Shown: positions 58,223-64,000 of the stretch, piece after piece | Layout: each line of letters opens with the position of its first letter | Position numbering within the stretch: position 1 is the stretch's first letter | Source: Pirellulales bacterium | GTDB lineage: Bacteria; Planctomycetota; Planctomycetia; Pirellulales; Lacipirellulaceae | Direction of reading: 5' to 3' | DNA: 64,000 bases | NCBI GenBank assembly: GCA_022448265.1 | Contig: JAKVCC010000004.1 | Location: forward strand, 124,001 to 188,000 | The notes under the pieces: generated by a model | Seen by the model: only the letters and a program-made list of their open reading frames with translations | The model's database searches: none | Told to the model about the DNA's origin: nothing | Program-made: the position numbers and the translations under genes

Positions 58223-61200
58223 CTATTTGAGGTAAATAAACTCTTTGAGACAAAAAATCGCCTGGGCCAGATCCTGCCAGTCGGTCGTTTGCAGTTCACG
58301 TGATTCGGAAATCGTCTGGAAATAGTTAGCCACCGCTCGCAAGTCTTCGCCAGTGGCGTCGCGCCCAAGCGCCGTGCGGAGCATCCAGGCATAGCGATCG
58401 GCAGGCTGGGCACCTGGGGTTTCAGCCACTGCGAGGGTTGCCCAGGCCTGTGCCCAGGCAATCACTTGGGGATCGTTCATCAGCGCCAGAGATTGGGCCG
58501 GCACATTGGTCACGTCGCGGCGCCCGCGGGGGCTGGCGGGCGGCGGGGCGTCGAACGCTCGCAGCAGCGGATCGAGGGAATTGCGAAGCACCTGTACATA
58601 GACACTGCGCCTCGATTGCCGGCCATCGACGCCCGGTCCATACATTTTCTCGTCAAGTTGGCCGCTTATGGCCAAGAGCGAATCCCGAATTGCCTCAGCT
58701 TCCAGTCGACGAACGGGAATGTGCGACAGGTAGCGATTTTCTGGATCAATCGCACGAGCTTTGGCACTGACGCTGGAATCCATGGCAAACGACTGAGAGG
58801 TTACCAGTAGCCGAATCATTTTTTTGATCGAACCGCCATCGGCTGCGAACCGATTTGCGAGGTAGTCGAGCAGTTCCGGGTGTGTGGGCTCCTGGCCAAG
58901 CCGGCCAAAATTGTCAGGTGTGGCGACGATCCCGTTACCAAACACGTGGTGCCAAATCCTATTGACGATGACACGGGAGGTCAGCGGGTTGTCGCTCTGC
59001 ACTAAGTCTTCTGCCAGTTCGCGTCGTCCACTGGCGGGGGTATCGTAGGGCTGGCCGCCCAAGGATTGGAGGAATCGGCGTGGTACGGGATCGCCCGGAC
59101 TAAGATGATCACCGCGCACGAAAAGGGGCGCGTCACGCGTGTCTCCCTCCCAGATTCCAGGCGCGCGGGTTGGAAAGGTGACTTCGGCTTCCAGGCGGCG
59201 ATACTCCATCACCAGCGGAACCAGGAAGGCTAGCTCAGAGAGCTGATTGGGTAGCAATCCTGATCGCACAAAGTATCGCAAGAAATGGGTCTGTTCATTG
59301 GAAATAGTGCCGGCCTGCCAGGCGCGGACGCACGTGACCAGCGCCCGGCCGTAGCGATCGGCCAGATCGCCCAGATTTTTGGGTGGCGGGCTGTCTTGTG
59401 TAAACAGTGGGGCCACAAACTCTGCTGGCTCTTCGCGCGGCTGAGGGTCGCCTGCGTTGCGAGTGACAACGTCCGTCACGCCAAACCAGGATCGGGTAAT
59501 GATTTCGCCAGAAATGGGCGTATCGCCAGCAGTCGCGAACTCGAAATGGATTTCGTCATCGTGCCAATAGTCTATGGCGAACCGATACCAGTGCGGCCGG
59601 TCGCCGTCCAGAGCTTTAATTTTAAACACGGTGGCACCGCGCGGATAGTTTTGCACGACGTACCGGCCGGTTGCGCCGTTTGACCCGCTGGCCCGAATCC
59701 AAATCTGGTCAAAGTCAACATGCATGCGCGGCGAATTCAGTACGCCATTGTGCTTGCTGGAGAGTAGGTGGGTGTAAACTCCTGCTGGATAGATGTCGGC
59801 GACCACCTGTTGGCCATCCGTATGGAGCGTCATTGAGCCAGGGGGTGCGGCGTGACCGTTGAGGCCGTTGCCTTCGGGGAACCAGCTGTCCAGGTCGTTG
59901 CCGGAGAGATCCCAGGCGTGGCCTGGACCGAATGCGTGCTGCTTGGCAAGTGCAGCCGCGCTTGCCCGCCAGGCGGTCAAGAGCCCGTCCCAGGTTGCGG
60001 AAAACTCCTCGGGTGGAACCTGGCGCAACTTGGACCATACGTGGAGTGGATTGGCGAGGCCCGCGCCGAGTGCGCCATCAATTGCCGAATGCCAGTCCGA
60101 CATTGCCGTCGCTTGCTTAGTGTCGTGCTCGTTGTCCTCGTCCGAACGTGGGATCGGTGCAGCCATTAGTATCGCGGGCCAATGATGAGCTGTGGCCAGC
60201 CACTGCCGAGCGAGGCCAGCACGTATTTGCCGTTTGAGTTCGGTGAGTTCTGTTTTATTGCGGTCGCGAACCTTGGGTGAGTCGATGGTGATGGTCCCCG
60301 GTCGGCAACTGGAAAAGATGCCAAACAGGGCATAGAAATCACTTTGACCGATTGCATCAAACTTATGATCGTGGCACCGCGAGCACGAAACGGTGAGTCC
60401 GGAAAACGCCTTGGAGACTGTGTCGATTTGGTCGTTAGTGAAGCGAACCAATTCGTCTAGCGCATCAGTGGGCGCGAAGCCATGCTGAACAAATCGAAAG
60501 TGCCCGATACCGAGCGCAGATTCGTTGGTGCCCGTGTCGGGATGGCGGCGCGGATTGTCCAATAAATCACCGGCCAGGTGCTCGCGCACAAGTTGCGGGT
60601 AAGGTATGTCGGCGTTTAGCGCGCGGATCAGGTAGTCGCGGTAGCGCCACGCATAGGGAATACGCGGATCGCCCTCACTGCCGTGGGTGTCGGCATAGCG
60701 CACCCAATCCATCCAGTGGCGGGCCCAGCGTTCGCCAAAGCGGGGCGATGCGAGCTGTTGGGTGACTAGGTCGTCCACAGCTCGGAGGGGGTCGCGCTGG
60801 TGAGCCTCGATAAAGGCCAACCGCTGCTCGGGCGTGGGGGGCAAACCGGTGAGGGCAAAAGTGAGTCGGCGGAGGAGCGCGCTTGGTTCTACCGGTTTGG
60901 CTGGGGACAATGCGACCTCTCTCAAGCGGCGCAATACAAATTGGTCTACTGGATGAACGGACCATCGGTTGTCGTCAACGTCGGGTGCGGCGACATCCTT
61001 CGGTGGCTGAAAGCTCCACCATTCCATCCGCCGCTGGCGAATGGCCTCCCAACTGGTAGCTTCGGCCAGCTCCGCTGCACTGGGGGGTTGGTCCCGTGGA
61101 TCGGGCGCGCCCAGGTCGATCCAGCGGGCAATATTGCGCAGTACCTCGTCATCGAGACGCGGCCCATCGGCCGGCATTCGCTGGCCTTCGATTTCGTGGC

Positions 61201-61495
61201 GCAGCACGGCTAATAGCAAGCTGTCAGCGGAGTTGCCCGGTAGAATTGCCGGGCCCGAGTTGCCACCTTCCCGCAGGCCCCCGCGAAAGTCGAGTGCCAA
61301 ACCAGCTTCAGCTTCTGCTGAGCTGTTGTGGCACTTGTAGCAGTGTTCGACCAAGACGGGGCGAATCTTTTCCTCGAACAGCTCACGATGCTCCAAGGAA
61401 AGGCCACTTACGTCGCCTGGTGCCGCTATCGATCCGGTCACCACCGCCCCGTGAAGGGCCAGTAAGACCACTCCGATAAGTTTACGAGGCATCAT
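58223..61495 (-). CDS. PSCyt1-DUF1549-DUF1553 exported cytochrome-like protein
   Basis: A 1090-residue protein from ATG 61495 with a signal peptide ([21 protein letters not shown]). A c-type heme motif CYKCH (52-56) lies in a PSCyt1 domain. The DUF1549 domain follows ([24 protein letters not shown] to [23 protein letters not shown], then [12 protein letters not shown]). A central insert of about 300 residues has a beta-sandwich pattern. The C-terminal DUF1553 domain has [27 protein letters not shown] and [16 protein letters not shown]. It is cotranscribed with the DUF1501 gene. Possibly an electron-transfer partner in extracellular polysaccharide oxidation; this is inference. Confidence 0.92.
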   Translation of the reverse strand: MMPRKLIGVVLLALHGAVVTGSIAAPGDVSGLSLEHRELFEEKIRPVLVEHCYKCHNSSAEAEAGLALDFRGGLREGGNSGPAILPGNSADSLLLAVLRHEIEGQRMPADGPRLDDEVLRNIARWIDLGAPDPRDQPPSAAELAEATSWEAIRQRRMEWWSFQPPKDVAAPDVDDNRWSVHPVDQFVLRRLREVALSPAKPVEPSALLRRLTFALTGLPPTPEQRLAFIEAHQRDPLRAVDDLVTQQLASPRFGERWARHWMDWVRYADTHGSEGDPRIPYAWRYRDYLIRALNADIPYPQLVREHLAGDLLDNPRRHPDTGTNESALGIGHFRFVQHGFAPTDALDELVRFTNDQIDTVSKAFSGLTVSCSRCHDHKFDAIGQSDFYALFGIFSSCRPGTITIDSPKVRDRNKTELTELKRQIRAGLARQWLATAHHWPAILMAAPIPRSDEDNEHDTKQATAMSDWHSAIDGALGAGLANPLHVWSKLRQVPPEEFSATWDGLLTAWRASAAALAKQHAFGPGHAWDLSGNDLDSWFPEGNGLNGHAAPPGSMTLHTDGQQVVADIYPAGVYTHLLSSKHNGVLNSPRMHVDFDQIWIRASGSNGATGRYVVQNYPRGATVFKIKALDGDRPHWYRFAIDYWHDDEIHFEFATAGDTPISGEIITRSWFGVTDVVTRNAGDPQPREEPAEFVAPLFTQDSPPPKNLGDLADRYGRALVTCVRAWQAGTISNEQTHFLRYFVRSGLLPNQLSELAFLVPLVMEYRRLEAEVTFPTRAPGIWEGDTRDAPLFVRGDHLSPGDPVPRRFLQSLGGQPYDTPASGRRELAEDLVQSDNPLTSRVIVNRIWHHVFGNGIVATPDNFGRLGQEPTHPELLDYLANRFAADGGSIKKMIRLLVTSQSFAMDSSVSAKARAIDPENRYLSHIPVRRLEAEAIRDSLLAISGQLDEKMYGPGVDGRQSRRSVYVQVLRNSLDPLLRAFDAPPPASPRGRRDVTNVPAQSLALMNDPQVIAWAQAWATLAVAETPGAQPADRYAWMLRTALGRDATGEDLRAVANYFQTISESRELQTTDWQDLAQAIFCLKEFIYLK

Positions 61496-61653
61496 GCTTT
61501 CTACTAATCCGGAGATTAGCTGCTGGAGAGTCAGAGAATCAAAGGCAGGGGATGCCGCCTATTATAAACTACTGGGACTGTTGTCGTGCGGTAGGCACAA
61601 CGGATTTTTTGGCCTCCTGACGGGTTTTCGGTGGAGTAATTTCTCCAATTTCT

Positions 61654-63249
61654 TCAAAGACCCTGTTGGAGCACCTTCCGCTGGTAGTTCTTCTGTTCGT
61701 GATCGTTGGATTTGGTCATCACGTCTGCAAGCGTCTGACGGAATGCCCCAATCCTCTGCTGCTGGTCTGGTGCGGTGATTAAGTTTTTAAGGCAACCCGG
61801 ATCGGCGGCCGTATCATAGAATTCTTCCGGCGCTCGGTACTTCTCGAAGTTGGCGCGTCTGGTATAGCCGGTTTCTCCCAAAATGCGGCGGATGGCCTGG
61901 CTCCCCGACATTTCCAGTGGGATTTCGCGTTTGCCATCGGCCCACGCGTTCCAAATGTAGGTGTAGTGATTGCTGGTCACCGCTCGCATAGGTCGGTAAT
62001 TGTCATGCTTGTCGACAAGATCTTTTGTGAACTGGGAAAATTGCTTGTCCCTCTCCGGATAGTTATTCATGTAATTGAAGCAGGTGTAGACCCTTTGTCG
62101 CCAGTCTTCCGGATTTTCTCCAGCCAATATGGGCATCAACGAGCGGCCGTCCACACCGGCCAGAGCCGGCAAGCCAGCGGCCTCAATGAATGTTGGCACA
62201 AGGTCTATGCTTGAGAGAACGTGTTCGGTATCCACTCTACCGGCGGCAATTGTGTTGGGCCATCGGACAATAAGTGGAGTTTTCGTGCCGTAAGGATAAA
62301 GCGACCACTTAGCGAAGGCTTTGCCGATACCGTGATCGGACAGGAACACGACGAGCGTGTTATCTTCCAAGCCGGTGTCTTCGAGCGCCTTCAGTACGGC
62401 GCCCACACATGCGTCCAGGCGCGGCATGCTGTTGTAATAGGTCACCAACTCCTCTCTTATTTCTGGGGTATCCGGATAGCAAGCAGGAATTGGAATTTGT
62501 TCGGGTTGGTAGGTGCGACTAGGGTCCGGATAGGGTTTGCCATTTGGGTATGTCTTATAGTCCGTACGGCCCATCATCATGTCGATCCATTCCTTCGTTT
62601 CGTACTTTTGTCCCGCCCAGTATTCGTGCGGATCTAATGGATTGGCATTCAGAAAAAAAGGCTTGCCTTCCGCAAGGGCTCGTTGGAAAAACTCCTTGCT
62701 CAGTTGATAAAATTTTCTGGGATCACGTCCTGCCGCCAGATCTGCACCGCTTATTTTGACGTCGAATTGGTCCAGCTGTCCGGCAGCACTACTATCCAAT
62801 TTGGCCATTACGCCGGTGAGATACCCAGCTTTCCGCAAATAGGCGAAAACGGTCGGCAGCTTCTTATGCGATTTCGCGTCCCATGTTTTGGGAATGCTGT
62901 TTTTTGGGTGGCACAAAAAACCCGTGCAGTGCGGATAGCGTCCCGTCATCATTGCAGCGCGCGATGGACCGCAAACGGGGGTCATCACATGACAATTTTC
63001 AAACAAGAGTCCTTCTGCAGCGAGTTGGTCTAGATGAGGACTGATGCCGGGCAGTTGGCAGCCGGTGACCCCCAGGGAGTCGTAGTTCATATCGTCGGCC
63101 GTGATCAAAAGGATATTGAGCCGTTTGCCTGAGGGATTCTGGCCAGTCAAAGGCTGAGCAATCTCGGCTTGCGCTGAGGGCGGCAGCAGAATAGGCAGGC
63201 TCAGGAAAAAACTAATCAGGGCGGCGATGCGAACTACAGTCTGGATCAT
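61654..63249 (-). CDS. Exported formylglycine-dependent sulfatase
   Basis: Hydrolyses sulfate esters, most likely on polysaccharides. From ATG 63249 it is 531 residues with a signal peptide (RIAALISFFLSLPILLPPSAQA). The metal site starts NILLITADDMNYDSLG. The maturation motif is CGPSRAAMMTGRYP, with C93 as the residue converted to formylglycine (C-x-P-S-R). The later metal-binding DHG is in VVFLSDHGIGKAFAKWSLYPYG. It reads upstream of the DUF1553/DUF1501 pair in the same direction, about 158 bp away. An unlinked maturase would be required. Confidence 0.92.
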   Translation of the reverse strand: MIQTVVRIAALISFFLSLPILLPPSAQAEIAQPLTGQNPSGKRLNILLITADDMNYDSLGVTGCQLPGISPHLDQLAAEGLLFENCHVMTPVCGPSRAAMMTGRYPHCTGFLCHPKNSIPKTWDAKSHKKLPTVFAYLRKAGYLTGVMAKLDSSAAGQLDQFDVKISGADLAAGRDPRKFYQLSKEFFQRALAEGKPFFLNANPLDPHEYWAGQKYETKEWIDMMMGRTDYKTYPNGKPYPDPSRTYQPEQIPIPACYPDTPEIREELVTYYNSMPRLDACVGAVLKALEDTGLEDNTLVVFLSDHGIGKAFAKWSLYPYGTKTPLIVRWPNTIAAGRVDTEHVLSSIDLVPTFIEAAGLPALAGVDGRSLMPILAGENPEDWRQRVYTCFNYMNNYPERDKQFSQFTKDLVDKHDNYRPMRAVTSNHYTYIWNAWADGKREIPLEMSGSQAIRRILGETGYTRRANFEKYRAPEEFYDTAADPGCLKNLITAPDQQQRIGAFRQTLADVMTKSNDHEQKNYQRKVLQQGL

Positions 63250-63301
63250 TGCAGTTTTCCTTAACGAAGACACACTAACCATTGAAAGTAGAAAGCGGTG
63301 C

Positions 63302-63345
63302 AAGCCGCAGCCCTATAGAGTCCGCTAGCCTGCGGGCCACGGCTT
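63302..63345. repeat. Imperfect inverted repeat, REP-like
   Basis: AAGCCG at 63302-63307 pairs with CGGCTT at 63340-63345. A 2x2 internal loop and a further GCCC/GGGC pairing follow. It lies 50 bases upstream of the sulfatase start. It resembles repetitive extragenic palindromes but is only one copy here. Confidence 0.3.
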
Positions 63346-63462
63346 AAATTGCAGAGCCCGACGTGAGCAGACGTGTTCCTAATGCTCGATTATAGTAACG
63401 AATTACCGGTGCGCTGACCATCGTGCAGGCTTCTCGTTCCGCAGATGCGGCCAGAGCCCCAG

Positions 63463-63624
63463 CTACGTGACGTCATTAGTAAACGCAGACTGCCGGAAAG
63501 ACTCGCGATCCGCTTGCACCGCCGGTAGGAGCAAGGCAACTAGGACGTCAATGATGGCAGTCACTACCAACAGTTTGGCAAGCGTGAAGCATTTTATCGG
63601 CCGGGTCTCAGCATTGGGTTCCAT
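63463..63624 (-). pseudogene. Truncated DUF1559 gene (N-terminal fragment)
   Basis: A 53-codon frame begins ATG 63624 and reads, after a short leader, [29 protein letters not shown], before stopping at 63465-63463. It is the prepilin-like start of a DUF1559 gene. The glutamate after FTLV, conserved for methylation and assembly, is replaced by Lys. The DUF1559 domain proper is missing, so this is a degraded remnant. Confidence 0.8.
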
Positions 63625-63830
63625 GGCCTGGTTCTTGTGGCAAGGGGCAAATTGCGCTGGGCCACATTGTTACCTCGCGACTAACAACAACACCAATTAG
63701 ATACAAAAGAGGAATGGGCACAGCTACGAGTCACTTGGCCGGTTTTTTGCGAAAACACCTTAGTTAGTGGGTGTCGCCTTTTTTGACTGTGGGTTAATTT
63801 AGGGGAGGGTATTTAGGGGGAGGAGAAACG

Positions 63831-64000
63831 GTGTTGCATATTCAGCCTTGGAAGATTGAATTGGTGGCGCCGGAGCGCTTGCAGATCGAGTGGAGCGATG
63901 GCCAAGTGCGACAATACTTGGTTGTCGAACTGCGCGAGAATTGTCCCTGTGCCTCTTGTCGTGAGAAACGAAAAACGCCGCCTGGGTCGGTGATGGCACT
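63831..64000 (+). CDS. DUF971 protein (gamma-butyrobetaine hydroxylase-like), partial
   Basis: The window ends inside this gene. Starting at GTG 63831, seven bases after AGGAG, it encodes at least 56 residues: VLHIQPWKIELVAPERLQIEW, YLVVELRENCPCASCREKRK. The beta-strand start and the CPCASC segment fit the DUF971/GBBH-like N-terminal domain found in iron-sulfur-related proteins. The rest lies outside the window. Confidence 0.85.
   Translation, partial: MLHIQPWKIELVAPERLQIEWSDGQVRQYLVVELRENCPCASCREKRKTPPGSVMA

Overview
The window looks like a chromosomal segment of a planctomycete, probably of the Pirellulales. The evidence is the gene families: two DUF1559 proteins with prepilin-like N-termini, a PSCyt1/DUF1549/DUF1553 protein paired with a DUF1501 protein, DUF1080 proteins, a formylglycine-dependent sulfatase, a GH106-type rhamnosidase and a TIGR03032 protein. 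Housekeeping genes are scattered in short operons on both strands. The lineage is inferred from family content alone, because there is no rRNA gene in the window.

Region by region. 0-8.7 kb: NAD(P)H-hydrate dehydratase, Ppx/GppA phosphatase, RibF, an NrnA-type DHH phosphoesterase, then a Rieske protein and a cytochrome b with two c-type heme motifs fused at its C-terminus. 8.7-16.2 kb: glycyl-tRNA synthetase, a ComB-like phosphatase, a quinone cluster (UbiE/MenG, UbiX, UbiA/MqnP, MqnE) and a membrane metallopeptidase. 16.4-21.4 kb: ThiS, ThiG, a DinG-like helicase and HisF. 21.5-27.7 kb: a PilT ATPase overlapping a membrane-anchored GspE/PilB-like protein whose P-loop lysine is lost, two small membrane proteins and a porin with a Cys/Asp repeat. 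27.9-37.7 kb: GuaB, a planctomycete-type secreted protein, NAD(P)H-hydrate epimerase, decayed RND-pump and ion-channel fragments, RecG, a TIGR03032 protein, a FIG-family phosphatase and GalE. 37.8-47.3 kb: a small lipoprotein gene with an in-frame TGA, tRNA-Pro, two DUF1080 proteins, LepA, two DUF1559 proteins and a small lipoprotein. 47.6-64 kb: GH106 rhamnosidase, an FHA/sigma-54 activator, a PQQ-like propeller protein, a PaaK-like ligase, the DUF1501/DUF1553 pair, a sulfatase, a truncated DUF1559 gene and the start of a DUF971 protein.

Functionally, the quinone cluster would make menaquinone from the futalosine intermediate, and the Rieske/cytochrome b-c fusion would oxidise menaquinol. 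The 43-63 kb part is rich in exported carbohydrate- and sulfate-ester-degrading functions.

The most interesting item is at 38526-38897 on the minus strand. It is a lipoprotein with a heavy-metal-associated (HMA) fold in which the first metal-binding cysteine codon of MTCxxC is TGA. The protein-like frame continues for 60 codons beyond it, a hairpin that fits bacterial SECIS rules follows the TGA, and an AGGAGG ribosome-binding site precedes the start. This is a strong selenoprotein candidate. Also notable are phased 7-bp tandem repeats in at least eight spacers between 7 and 25 kb, the PilT/pseudo-ATPase pair, and a set of gene relics.
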